Shown: one piece after another, positions 9,121-18,458 of the stretch
Position numbering within the stretch: the stretch's first letter is position 1
How the letters are laid out: every line of letters starts with the position of its first letter
Assembly: GCF_040207125.1 (NCBI RefSeq)
Contig: NZ_CP157940.1
Coordinates: 248,001 to 312,000 of the forward strand
Length of the DNA: 64,000 nucleotides
Direction of reading: 5' to 3'
Source: Lacrimispora sp. BS-2
GTDB lineage: Bacteria; Bacillota; Clostridia; Lachnospirales; Lachnospiraceae
The notes under the pieces: model-generated
Databases searched by the model: none
What the model saw: the letters and a program-made list of their open reading frames with translations, nothing else
What the model was told of the DNA's origin: nothing
Translations under genes and position numbers: made by a program

Positions 9121-10446
9121 ATGGACTGGAGAGAAATATATGCCTCAAAGCTGAAAACGCCGGAAGAGGCTGTGAAGGAGATCCATTCCGGAGATACGGT
9201 GCTGATTGCACATGCGGCTTCGGAGCCCGGAGTTCTTGTGGAGGCTATGGTGGATTATGCGGTAGAACAGGATTTGAGGAACATACGCATTGTCCAGCAG
9301 CATGATTTAGGGCCATGTAAGTATTTAGGGCCTGGAATGGAGCGGCATTTCAGCTTTAACAACCTGTTTGTAGGCCCTGCCAGCAGAAACCACATTGCAG
9401 CGGGAAAAGGGGATTATACGCCCTGCTTCTTTTATCAGATACCGGACTATGTGGTAAATGTGGAGCCTGCGGATGTTTTTTTAGTCACTTTGTCTCTGCC
9501 GGATGAGCATGGCTATTGCAGCTATGGCATTTCCTGTGATTTTGCAAAGGAAGCAGGACAAAACCCAAGGACCAGGGTGATCGGGTCTGTGAATCCCAAT
9601 ATGCCAAGGGTAATGGGAGACAATTTTATCCATGTCAGCAGGCTGGCTGCCATAGTGGAAAGTGATGAGCCGGTTCTTGAACATGGAAATTCCAAGATAG
9701 GCGAGACAGAGGCTGCCATTGGCTGTCATATTGCTTCCCTTGTACGGGACGGGGACTGCCTCCAGCTTGGAATCGGCGCCATACCGGATGCGGTTTTAAG
9801 GTGTCTGGACGATAAAAAGGATCTGGGAATCCATTCGGAGATGGTATCCGACGGAGTGGTGGATTTGTATGAAAAGGGAGTCATTACAGGAAAAAGGAAG
9901 AACATTGACAAAGGGAAAATGGTGGTTACCTTTATGCTTGGCACAAGAAGGCTCTATGACTTTGTAGATGACAATCCGGCCGTGTCCTTAATGCCTGTCA
10001 GCTATGTAAACGATCCTTTTGTCATAAGCCAGAATGACAACGTGGTGTCCATAAATTCCGCGCTTCAGGTGGACTTGATGGGGCAGGTGTGTGCAGAGGC
10101 CATTGGATTAAAGCAATATTCCGCAGTGGGAGGACAGGTGGATTTTGTGAGAGGTGCAGCCGCATCTAAGGGCGGGCGATCCATAATTGCATTCCCTTCT
10201 ACTACAAAGGGGGGAAGCGTATCAAAAGTCGTTCCTTTCCTGTTGGAGGGAGCAGCCGTGACCACCAGCAGAAATGATGTGGATTATATTGTGACAGAAT
10301 ATGGAATCGCCCGTATGAAGGGAAAGACATTAAGGGAACGGGCCAGAGCACTGGTAAAGATTGCCCACCCAAACTTTCAGGAGGGGCTTAAAGAAGAGTT
10401 TGAAAAACGTTTTTCAGAACCGTTTTGCGACGGAAAAGCCTTGTAA
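9121..10446 (+). CDS. 4-Hydroxybutyrate CoA-transferase family protein, copy 2
   Basis: 441 residues, collinear with the gene 4 bases upstream over its whole length, with the same catalytic E240 (GIHSEM), GIGAIPDAV loop and C-terminal YIVTEYGIA(R/K)MKG block. It is a diverged tandem duplicate rather than a recent copy: many surface positions differ while motifs are fixed. The ATG at 9121 has GGAGGTG nine bases upstream. Divergence suggests different acyl partners: 4-hydroxybutyrate for one, succinate, butyrate or acetate for the other. It is the last gene of the cluster before a GC-rich hairpin and a convergent gene. Confidence 0.87.
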   Translation: MDWREIYASKLKTPEEAVKEIHSGDTVLIAHAASEPGVLVEAMVDYAVEQDLRNIRIVQQHDLGPCKYLGPGMERHFSFNNLFVGPASRNHIAAGKGDYTPCFFYQIPDYVVNVEPADVFLVTLSLPDEHGYCSYGISCDFAKEAGQNPRTRVIGSVNPNMPRVMGDNFIHVSRLAAIVESDEPVLEHGNSKIGETEAAIGCHIASLVRDGDCLQLGIGAIPDAVLRCLDDKKDLGIHSEMVSDGVVDLYEKGVITGKRKNIDKGKMVVTFMLGTRRLYDFVDDNPAVSLMPVSYVNDPFVISQNDNVVSINSALQVDLMGQVCAEAIGLKQYSAVGGQVDFVRGAAASKGGRSIIAFPSTTKGGSVSKVVPFLLEGAAVTTSRNDVDYIVTEYGIARMKGKTLRERARALVKIAHPNFQEGLKEEFEKRFSEPFCDGKAL

Positions 10447-10502
10447 TATCTTTGAATCTATGGTATGTAAGAAATGCCGGGTCCTAAAGAAATGCCCGGT
10501 TT

Positions 10503-10531
10503 CCGGTCCGGAGGAATATAATCCGGACCGG
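10503..10531. terminator. GC-rich hairpin between convergent genes
   Basis: CCGGTCCGGA at 10503-10512 pairs exactly with TCCGGACCGG at 10522-10531, loop 9 bases. A second pairing GCCGGG/CCCGGT lies just upstream. There is no T tract, so it may end transcription in a factor-dependent way or act as an RNA 3' stabiliser. Confidence 0.45.
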
Positions 10532-10548
10532 GACTGTAACATTTGTCT

Positions 10549-10836
10549 TTAAGAAGGAAGCCCCAGCAGTTTCCTTGCCGCATCCAGTAATTCCTGGCTT
10601 GTTTCCTCTACCAGGACAACGTCTGCGACAGAGGGAAATGCGGCTTTGATCTCAGCTGCGATCAGCTCTTCGCTGGTGCGGCTGGCAGCGGGACATCCGG
10701 AGCATTTGCCGGTCAACCGGACTTTTAAAATGTCATTTTCAAAGCTCAGTACCGTGACGTTGCCTTCGTGCTTCGCCAAAGCCGGGCGTACCTTCTTATC
10801 GAGGATCATTTCAATTTGCTCTCTTGTTGCTTTCAT
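10549..10836 (-). CDS. NifU C-terminal-like iron-sulfur scaffold protein
   Basis: 95 residues on the minus strand, starting at the ATG at 10836 preceded by AGGAGG; a longer in-frame extension to 10977 has no ribosome site and is discarded. The protein is a single NifU C-terminal (Nfu) domain with the CxxC motif CSGCPAA that binds a labile [4Fe-4S] cluster in the family. It could help deliver clusters to the many Fe-S proteins encoded nearby, such as the dehydratase and Hdr proteins; this role is inferred from proximity. It is divergent from the LysR gene and convergent with the CoA-transferase. Confidence 0.85.
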   Translation of the reverse strand: MKATREQIEMILDKKVRPALAKHEGNVTVLSFENDILKVRLTGKCSGCPAASRTSEELIAAEIKAAFPSVADVVLVEETSQELLDAARKLLGLPS

Positions 10837-10904
10837 GGCGAACCTCCTTTTGAAATAGTTTAACAGCAGGAAGGAGTTTTTGTCAATCCGGCGACTGATA
10901 CGAA

Positions 10905-10923
10905 TATCTGATGAATACAGATA
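10905..10923. promoter_or_regulatory. Candidate LysR-type binding dyad
   Basis: TATCTG and CAGATA form an inverted repeat with a 7-base spacer and fit the T-N11-A pattern of LysR operators. It lies in the 120-bp gap between the divergent NifU-like and LysR genes, the usual place for an autoregulatory site. Confidence 0.35.
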
Positions 10924-10956
10924 GGAAAAAACAATAAAAGAAAAGAGGGAAAGGGT

Positions 10957-11874
10957 ATGTCGGCTAATTTTGAACATTACAAGGTTTTTTATTATGTGGC
11001 AAAGTATAAGAACTTCACAAGGGCGGCCAACGCTCTTTTAACCAGTCAGCCATCAGTGACCTGCTATATACAGAACTTGGAAAACGTGCTGGGCTGCAAG
11101 CTGTTTATACGGTCGAAAAAGGGCGTTGTTTTGACTAGTCAGGGAGAACTGCTTTACAGCTATGTGGAACCTGCCTGCAGGCAGCTGATGCTAGGAGAGG
11201 AAGCCTTAAAGGAGAGCCTGGGAAGACATAGTGAGCAGATTAACGTGGGAGCCACTCAGATGGCCATGCATTCCTATCTGCTTACAGGACTTCATGAGTT
11301 TCAGGAACAATTTCCCCAGGTCAGGTTAAACATTTTTACCTATAACACGCCCCAGACTTTAAGCGAACTGAAGGCAGGAAAAATTGACTTGGGAATTATT
11401 ACAACACCGTTTTACTGCGATGAGAACATAAAGGCAGTTAAAGTAAAGACCTTCCGCAGCCTGCTGGCGGGAGGAAAGAAGTATAAGGAATACGGCGGAA
11501 AACCCAGTTTCCTTTCGGAACTTTCGTCACTTCCGCTGATAACCATGTCAGGCGGCACAACTACCTTTGCCTTTTTTCAGGAATTTTACCATTCCTGCGG
11601 CCTGGTCATGCAGCCGGCCATTGAAGTGGCGGGAATTGACTTAGTTCTTCCGGTAATCATGAAAAACTTAGGAATTGGATTTGTTCCCGAAGAGCTGGCC
11701 CAGCCGGCCCTTGAAAAGGGAGAGATCGTAGAAATCAAGCTGCATGAACAGATACCGGAGCGGAGCATCTGCATTGTCAGCGACAGCCGCCGGCCCTTAA
11801 GCTCGGCTGCAAAGCAGCTTCAGCTGATGCTGGAAGACAATGTTGAGATGACACAATATCCACGAAAGCAATGA
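10957..11874 (+). CDS. LysR-family transcriptional regulator
   Basis: 305 residues. The N-terminal winged helix-turn-helix (about 1-62) has the family pattern KNFTRAANALLTSQPSVT, and the rest is a periplasmic-binding-like effector domain (about 90-295). AGAGGGAAAGGGT precedes the ATG. It sits between the 4-hydroxybutyrate genes and bcd-etfBA and is divergent from the NifU-like gene, so it may control one or more of these fermentation operons; the effector is unknown. A pathway acyl-CoA or organic acid is a reasonable guess only. Confidence 0.9.
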   Translation: MSANFEHYKVFYYVAKYKNFTRAANALLTSQPSVTCYIQNLENVLGCKLFIRSKKGVVLTSQGELLYSYVEPACRQLMLGEEALKESLGRHSEQINVGATQMAMHSYLLTGLHEFQEQFPQVRLNIFTYNTPQTLSELKAGKIDLGIITTPFYCDENIKAVKVKTFRSLLAGGKKYKEYGGKPSFLSELSSLPLITMSGGTTTFAFFQEFYHSCGLVMQPAIEVAGIDLVLPVIMKNLGIGFVPEELAQPALEKGEIVEIKLHEQIPERSICIVSDSRRPLSSAAKQLQLMLEDNVEMTQYPRKQ

Positions 11875-11882
11875 GCAGTGGG

Positions 11883-11945
11883 AAATGCAGCAGAAAAAGA
11901 TTTTCGTTGTGCTCGCACATAAGAAAATCTTTTCCTGCTACATTT
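11883..11945 (+). terminator. Long hairpin after LysR gene
   Basis: 11883-11905 pairs with 11923-11945 over 23 positions with two mismatches that are both G-U compatible in RNA. It follows the LysR stop by about 10 bases and is the likely terminator of that gene, although the 3' T run is short. Confidence 0.6.
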
Positions 11946-11964
11946 CATAGGGCGACTGCCCGTG

Positions 11965-11993
11965 AGCTGGTAAAACCGCAGGTTTTACCAGCT
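11965..11993 (+). other. Second, perfect 13-bp hairpin before bcd
   Basis: AGCTGGTAAAACC at 11965-11977 pairs exactly with 11981-11993 around a GCA triloop. It sits about 40 bases upstream of the bcd start, so it may be in the bcd leader or be part of a two-hairpin repeat unit. No T tract follows. Confidence 0.5.
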
Positions 11994-12031
11994 GCACTGC
12001 GGACTTATCATCTAAGAAAAGGAGCGTAAGC

Positions 12032-13183
12032 ATGGATTTCAATTTATCGAAAAAACACCTTCTCGCCAGGACCCTGTTTCAGCATTTTGCTGAAAGTGAG
12101 GTAAAGCCCCTAGCTCAGGAGACCGACGAGACGGAAAAGTTTCCGAAATCAACCGTTGAAAAGATGGCAGAATACGGATTCCTGGGGATTCCGGTCCCCA
12201 GAGAATACGGCGGCCAGGGATGTGATCCCCTTACATACGTTATGTGCGTGGAGGAGCTTGCCAAGGTGTGTGCGACCACTGCCGTCATTGTATCTGCCCA
12301 CACGTCTCTTTGCATTGATCCCATACTTACCTATGGGACGGAAGCACAGAAGCAAAAATACATCCCTGACCTGGCTTCCGGAAAGAAGCTTGGCGCCTTT
12401 GGACTGACAGAGTCCGGGGCAGGAACCGACGCCCAGGGACAGCAGACAAAGGCAGTGCTACATGAGGACCATTGGGTGTTAAATGGCTCCAAATGCTTTA
12501 TCACCAATGGAAAAGAAGCGGATGTCTACGTGATCATTGCCGTGACCGGCACCGTGGAAAAGCGGGGAAAAAAGATGAAGGAAATCTCCGCCTTTCTTGT
12601 GGAAAAGGGGACTCCGGGCTTTTCTTTCGGGACAAAGGAAAAGAAAATGGGGATCAGGGGTTCATCTACCTATGAACTGATTTTCACGGACTGCCACATC
12701 CCTAAGGAAAACCTGCTTGGAAGCCTTGGAAAGGGATTTCAGATCGCCATGCATACCTTAGACGGCGGCAGGATCGGCATTGCTGCCCAGGCCCTGGGAA
12801 TTGCGGAAGGAGCATTTGACTCCACGGTGAAATATGTTATGGAAAGAAAGCAGTTTGGCCGCAGCATAGGCCAGTTCCAGAATACCCAGTTCCAGATAGC
12901 AGATATGGCTGCCAGGATCGAAGCTGCAAAGCTGCTGGTCTACAAGGCTGCCATGGCAAAAGCAGCGCAAAAGAACTACAGCGTGGAAGCCGCCATGGCA
13001 AAGTTATATGCGGCGGAGGCTGCCATGGATGTGACCACAAAAGCAGTCCAGCTTCATGGTGGCTACGGATATACCAGGGAATATGAAGTGGAGCGCATGA
13101 TGCGGGATGCCAAAATCACGGAGATATATGAAGGAACCTCGGAGGTGCAGCGCATGGTCATATCCGGGAATATTTTAAAATAA
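12032..13183 (+). CDS. bcd: Butyryl-CoA dehydrogenase (short-chain acyl-CoA dehydrogenase)
   Basis: 383 residues, normal for acyl-CoA dehydrogenases. FAD-binding motifs LTESGAGTDAQ (about 131-141) and the C-terminal QLHGGYGYTREYEVERMMRD and YEGTSEVQR blocks are present; the latter holds the catalytic Glu region. It would reduce crotonyl-CoA to butyryl-CoA using the EtfBA pair encoded immediately downstream. The start ATG has AAAAGGAG upstream. It supplies the step after 4-hydroxybutyryl-CoA dehydratase. No crotonase, thiolase or 3-hydroxybutyryl-CoA dehydrogenase lies with it, which fits crotonyl-CoA arriving from 4-hydroxybutyrate rather than from acetyl-CoA. Confidence 0.92.
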   Translation: MDFNLSKKHLLARTLFQHFAESEVKPLAQETDETEKFPKSTVEKMAEYGFLGIPVPREYGGQGCDPLTYVMCVEELAKVCATTAVIVSAHTSLCIDPILTYGTEAQKQKYIPDLASGKKLGAFGLTESGAGTDAQGQQTKAVLHEDHWVLNGSKCFITNGKEADVYVIIAVTGTVEKRGKKMKEISAFLVEKGTPGFSFGTKEKKMGIRGSSTYELIFTDCHIPKENLLGSLGKGFQIAMHTLDGGRIGIAAQALGIAEGAFDSTVKYVMERKQFGRSIGQFQNTQFQIADMAARIEAAKLLVYKAAMAKAAQKNYSVEAAMAKLYAAEAAMDVTTKAVQLHGGYGYTREYEVERMMRDAKITEIYEGTSEVQRMVISGNILK

Positions 13184-13195
13184 GGAGGACTTGTT

Positions 13196-13978
13196 GTGAA
13201 AATTGTAGTATGTATCAAACAGGTACCTGATACAAAGAACGGGGTAAAATTCAAGCCGGACGGCACTCTGGACCGGGGGTCCATGGCAAGTGTCATGAAC
13301 CCGGACGACAAAGCAGGACTGGAAGCTGCCCTGCGCATAAAGGACCAGCATGGCGGGGAAGTGACTGCCATCACCATGGGACTTCCCAAAGCGGATGAGG
13401 TCTTGCGGGAGGCTCTGGCCATGGGGGCAGATAAGGGAATCTTAATAACCGACCGGGTGCTGGGAGGAGCCGATACCTGGGCTACTTCCTCCACATTGGC
13501 AGGCGCCATCAGAAACCTGGAATACGATCTGATTATTACAGGCCGTCAGGCCATTGACGGAGATACGGCGCAGGTGGGGCCACAGATTTCTGAACATTTA
13601 GGCATTCCGGTTATTTCCTATGCCCAGAATATCCGGGTAGAGGGAGACTGTGTGGTCGTGGAGCGCCAGTTTGAGGACCGGTATCACGTTTTAAAGGCAA
13701 AGCTTCCCTGCCTGATCACAGCGCTTTCCGAGCTGAACGAGCCACGTTACATGACTCCGGGCGGTATCTTTGATGCGTATGATGCGGATATCACGGTATG
13801 GGGAAGAGACGATTTAAAAGACGTAGCTGACACGGACATTGGATTAAAAGGTTCTCCCACCCAGATAGCAAAGGCTTCCGACAAGGTGAAAAAGGGAACG
13901 GGAGAGATGATAAGTGGAAGTCCTGGAGAATCTGCGGCGTTTATTGTGGAAAAGTTAAAGGAAAGACATGTTATTTAG
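13196..13978 (+). CDS. etfB: Electron-transfer flavoprotein beta subunit
   Basis: 260 residues starting at GTG 13196 after AAGGAGG. The N-terminus MKIVVCIKQVPDTK is diagnostic of EtfB, and TGRQAIDGDTAQVGPQ is the family signature near residue 121. With EtfA it passes electrons to butyryl-CoA dehydrogenase. In clostridial Bcd-Etf complexes this pair can bifurcate electrons from NADH to crotonyl-CoA and ferredoxin; the bcd-etfB-etfA order here is the same, so bifurcation is plausible but not proven by the sequence read alone. Confidence 0.93.
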   Translation: MKIVVCIKQVPDTKNGVKFKPDGTLDRGSMASVMNPDDKAGLEAALRIKDQHGGEVTAITMGLPKADEVLREALAMGADKGILITDRVLGGADTWATSSTLAGAIRNLEYDLIITGRQAIDGDTAQVGPQISEHLGIPVISYAQNIRVEGDCVVVERQFEDRYHVLKAKLPCLITALSELNEPRYMTPGGIFDAYDADITVWGRDDLKDVADTDIGLKGSPTQIAKASDKVKKGTGEMISGSPGESAAFIVEKLKERHVI

Positions 13979-14001
13979 CGGAATAGATGGGAGGCGGCTA
14001 T

Positions 14002-15045
14002 ATGAATCTGGAAGAATACAAAGGGATCTGCGTTTTTGCGCAGCAGACAGATAACCGGTTAAACAGCATTGCTTTTGAATTGCTTGGAAAAGGAAAGGAA
14101 CTTGCAAAAGATTTAGATACAGATGTCACCGCAGTGCTCATTGGCTCCGGTGTTATGGGATTGGCGGATGAGCTTGCCGCATATGGTGCCGACAGGGTGA
14201 TAGTCGTAGACGGTCCGGAATTAAAGGAGTACAGGGCAGAGCCTTATACCCATGCACTTGCTTCGGCAATCAGAAAATACAAGCCGGAAATTGTTCTCAT
14301 AGGAGCAACTGCTGTGGGAAGAGAGTTAGGGCCTAAGGTGTCGGCCAGAATTGCAACAGGACTGACTGCGGATTGTACAAAGCTGGAAATCGGGAATTTT
14401 CCGTTAAATCCGGTTTCAGGAAAAGAACAGAAAGCAAATCAGCTTCTGATGACACGCCCTGCTTTCGGCGGCAATACCATAGCTACCATTGCCTGCCCCA
14501 ATCATCGTCCCCAGATGGCCACGGTCCGTCCGGGAGTGATGCGCGCCGAAGAGAAAGTTCCGGGCAGAAAGGCAGTCATTGAGGAATTTGATCCTGGCTT
14601 TCTTCAAAAAAAGAATGATACGGAAATTCTTGAGATTGTGAAAGCCGTAAATGAAACAGCAGATATTATGGACGCCAAAATACTGGTGTCAGGGGGACGA
14701 GGCATAGGCTGTCCGGAAAACTTCCACCTTCTGGAAGAGTTTGCAAGGGCAGTAGGCGGAGAGGTAAGCTGCTCAAGGGCGGTTGTGGACGCAGGATGGA
14801 AGCCAAAGGACTTACAGGTGGGCCAGACCGGAAAGACCGTTCGTCCCAATGTGTATTTTGCCGTTGGAATTTCCGGGGCAATCCAGCATGTGGCAGGTAT
14901 GGAAGAGTCTGATTTGATCATTGCCATCAATAAGGATGAAAGCGCACCCATTTTTGAGGTCGCAGATTACGGTATTACCGGAGACTGGAAGAAAATTGTG
15001 CCGGAACTGATCAGGCAGCTTCAGGCAGTGAGAGCCGGAATGTAA
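14002..15045 (+). CDS. etfA: Electron-transfer flavoprotein alpha subunit
   Basis: 347 residues from ATG 14002, chosen because GGGAGGCGG sits just upstream; an ATG at 13987 lacks such a site. The C-terminal FAD-binding domain is clear: VSGGRGIG, then SRAVVDAGW, VGQTGKTVRPNVYFAVGISGAIQH and the terminal INKDESAPIFEVADYGI block. The N-terminal domain is shorter than in ferredoxin-fused EtfA proteins; no extra Fe-S motif is present. It is the partner of EtfB 23 bases upstream and serves butyryl-CoA dehydrogenase. Confidence 0.93.
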   Translation: MNLEEYKGICVFAQQTDNRLNSIAFELLGKGKELAKDLDTDVTAVLIGSGVMGLADELAAYGADRVIVVDGPELKEYRAEPYTHALASAIRKYKPEIVLIGATAVGRELGPKVSARIATGLTADCTKLEIGNFPLNPVSGKEQKANQLLMTRPAFGGNTIATIACPNHRPQMATVRPGVMRAEEKVPGRKAVIEEFDPGFLQKKNDTEILEIVKAVNETADIMDAKILVSGGRGIGCPENFHLLEEFARAVGGEVSCSRAVVDAGWKPKDLQVGQTGKTVRPNVYFAVGISGAIQHVAGMEESDLIIAINKDESAPIFEVADYGITGDWKKIVPELIRQLQAVRAGM

Positions 15046-15071
15046 GAATCTCATCTTAAGCCGGATTGGTA

Positions 15072-15100
15072 TTGAAATAGCAGATATGGTATGTTATAAT
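15072..15100 (+). promoter_or_regulatory. Sigma-A-type promoter upstream of response regulator
   Basis: TTGAAA at 15072-15077 and TATAAT at 15095-15100 with a 17-base spacer. It starts transcription ahead of the terminator-like hairpin at 15128-15172. Confidence 0.6.
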
Positions 15101-15127
15101 AATTATATATCGTCCAGAGAGAAAGAG

Positions 15128-15172
15128 AGCGCACAGGACAACTTAACAGTTGTCTTTTAGTGCGCTTTTTTT
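15128..15172 (+). terminator. Intrinsic terminator, end of etf operon or leader attenuator
   Basis: AGCGCAC (15128-15134) pairs with GTGCGCT (15160-15166), with an inner GACAAC/GTTGTC pairing (15137-15142 with 15149-15154), followed by seven T. It ends the bcd-etf transcript, and because a promoter lies just before it, it would also cap a roughly 65-base leader RNA of the response-regulator gene. Confidence 0.85.
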
Positions 15173-15230
15173 GTGGGAAGATTAAGGGAACTTATTTGAT
15201 GCCATTATTTTACAGGAGGGGTTGGGGAAT

Positions 15231-15923
15231 ATGTATCAAACAATCATCATTGAAGATGACCCTATCGTTGCTTCTATTAACCGTCATTATGTAGAGCTAA
15301 ACAAAGACATGGAAGTATGCGGTTGTTTTTCCAATGGGCGGGATGCTCTTAATTATTTAGAGGAGCATTCCGTAGATTTGGCCATTACGGCACTGTATAT
15401 GCCGAAAATGGATGGTATGGAGCTTTTACGGGAAATCCGGAGACAGGAGAAGGATCTGGATTTCATAGTAGTAAGTTCCGCCAATGATGTAAAGCATGTG
15501 AAGAAGTTTCTTTCGCTTGGAATTATCGATTATTTGATAAAGCCATTTGAATATAACAGGTTTAATCATGCTTTGGAGAAATTCACGAAAAGTCAGGAGT
15601 TGCTGAAACCGCGCAATTTCTCCCAGTCCCAGTTAGATAAACTGTTTCATGTTTCTTCTCTGCCACAGGCAGAAGAAAACAGTAAGGGAATCCAGGAAGC
15701 TACTTTGTATAACATATTGGATTATATGAAGATAAACCAGTTAAATCCAATGACAAGCGAGAAAATCGCCAAAGAGGTCCAGTTATCTAGTGTAACGGTC
15801 AGAAGGTACATGAACTATCTGCTGGAAAAACAAAGGGTTATCAGTGACATTGATTATAATACAGGAGGAAGGCCCGGTGTTGTTTACCGTTACATAGAAC
15901 AAGAGGATCGCCTGGCAGAGTGA
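15231..15923 (+). CDS. CitB/DcuR-like response regulator with missing phospho-Asp
   Basis: 230 residues from ATG 15231, after AGGAGGGG. The receiver domain (about 1-120) keeps the acidic pair IIEDDP, the MPKMDG loop, the Ser in VVSSAND and the Lys in IKPFEY, but the phospho-accepting position 54 is Ala (codon GCA at 15390-15392), in DLAITALYMP where relatives have Asp. The C-terminal helix-turn-helix (about 150-230: MTSEKIAKEVQLSSVTVRRYM) is like the DcuR/CitB/DctR regulators of C4-dicarboxylate and citrate metabolism. No histidine kinase is adjacent. It lies between the bcd-etf and the Hdr-fumarate reductase operons, which suits a dicarboxylate-pathway regulator working without phosphorylation; that role is inference. 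Confidence 0.85.
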   Translation: MYQTIIIEDDPIVASINRHYVELNKDMEVCGCFSNGRDALNYLEEHSVDLAITALYMPKMDGMELLREIRRQEKDLDFIVVSSANDVKHVKKFLSLGIIDYLIKPFEYNRFNHALEKFTKSQELLKPRNFSQSQLDKLFHVSSLPQAEENSKGIQEATLYNILDYMKINQLNPMTSEKIAKEVQLSSVTVRRYMNYLLEKQRVISDIDYNTGGRPGVVYRYIEQEDRLAE

Positions 15924-15930
15924 GAAAAGT

Positions 15931-15967
15931 GCCGGAAACACTATGGAAGTGTTCCGGCCTTTTTTCT
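15931..15967. terminator. Bidirectional terminator between response regulator and glpF
   Basis: GCCGGAAACACT (15931-15942) pairs with AGTGTTCCGGC (15948-15958) with one bulged base. T-rich on the + side and A-rich on the left side, so it can end both convergent transcripts. Confidence 0.8.
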
Positions 15968-16001
15968 TTCTGGTCACTTTTGCAGGTATGTAAAGAAAAA
16001 A

Positions 16002-16715
16002 TTATACCCAGGGAATTGCGCTGTAGAGAAGTACTGCAGCAAGGCCGCCGATCACGGGGCCGAATAACACGATGGGAGCATATTTCCAGTTAGAACTGCC
16101 TTTATCCTTGATGGGAAGAACTGCGTGAGCAAGGCGGGGGCCTAAGTCTCTGGCAGGGTTGATCGCGTATCCTGTTAAGCCTCCAAGGGACATACCGATG
16201 GAAACGATGATTCCAAACACAAGAATGTTATTAACTCCTGCAGGAACAGCTCCTGCCTGTCCGATGCCTTTAATAGCAAATACCAGAACGAATGTCCCGA
16301 CAATTTCGCTTAAAAGGTTGCGGCCGGTGTTTGGAATCGCAGGTGAAGTACAGAAAACGCCTCTTTTTGTGGCCTGGCATTCCGTTGCGTCAAGCTGATC
16401 CTTAAACAATAAGTAAACCAGGACGGCGCCGGTAAATGCTCCTGCAAATTGTGCGATCACATATCCCGGGACAAGGTCCCATGGAAGGCTTCCGTCTGCT
16501 GCCATGGCTATGGTAACAGCCGGATTAAAATGGGCTCCGGAAGCTGCGCCGAAGATGAAAGCAGGAATCATAACCGCGAACCCCCATGCAAAGGAGACTT
16601 GAATGGAACCTCCACCCTTCATACCTGACTTATCCAGGTTAACATTGGCGACCACGCCATCTCCAAGCAAAATCAAAATCATAGTTCCTAAAAATTCTGC
16701 TAAATACACTAACAT
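16002..16715 (-). CDS. glpF: Glycerol uptake facilitator (aquaglyceroporin)
   Basis: 237 residues, six membrane segments. The two pore half-helix motifs are N64-P-A (HFNPAVT) and N186-P-A (AINPARDLGPR); the Asp after the second NPA-Arg (D190) marks glycerol-conducting rather than water-only channels. AGGGAGG precedes the ATG. It lies 32 bases after glpK on the same strand, so glycerol entry and trapping are co-transcribed. It shares a terminator with the convergent response-regulator gene. Confidence 0.95.
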   Translation of the reverse strand: MLVYLAEFLGTMILILLGDGVVANVNLDKSGMKGGGSIQVSFAWGFAVMIPAFIFGAASGAHFNPAVTIAMAADGSLPWDLVPGYVIAQFAGAFTGAVLVYLLFKDQLDATECQATKRGVFCTSPAIPNTGRNLLSEIVGTFVLVFAIKGIGQAGAVPAGVNNILVFGIIVSIGMSLGGLTGYAINPARDLGPRLAHAVLPIKDKGSSNWKYAPIVLFGPVIGGLAAVLLYSAIPWV

Positions 16716-16747
16716 ACTTTTTCCTCCCTGAATCTATTATTTAATTT

Positions 16748-18374
<1,627 letters not shown>

Positions 18375-18458
18375 ATATTTATTACTTGCTTATGATTTCA
18401 CTCATTTCTGATTTATGATAAATTATTATCAATGTAAGAGGTTGGGAGGTTTTAGACA

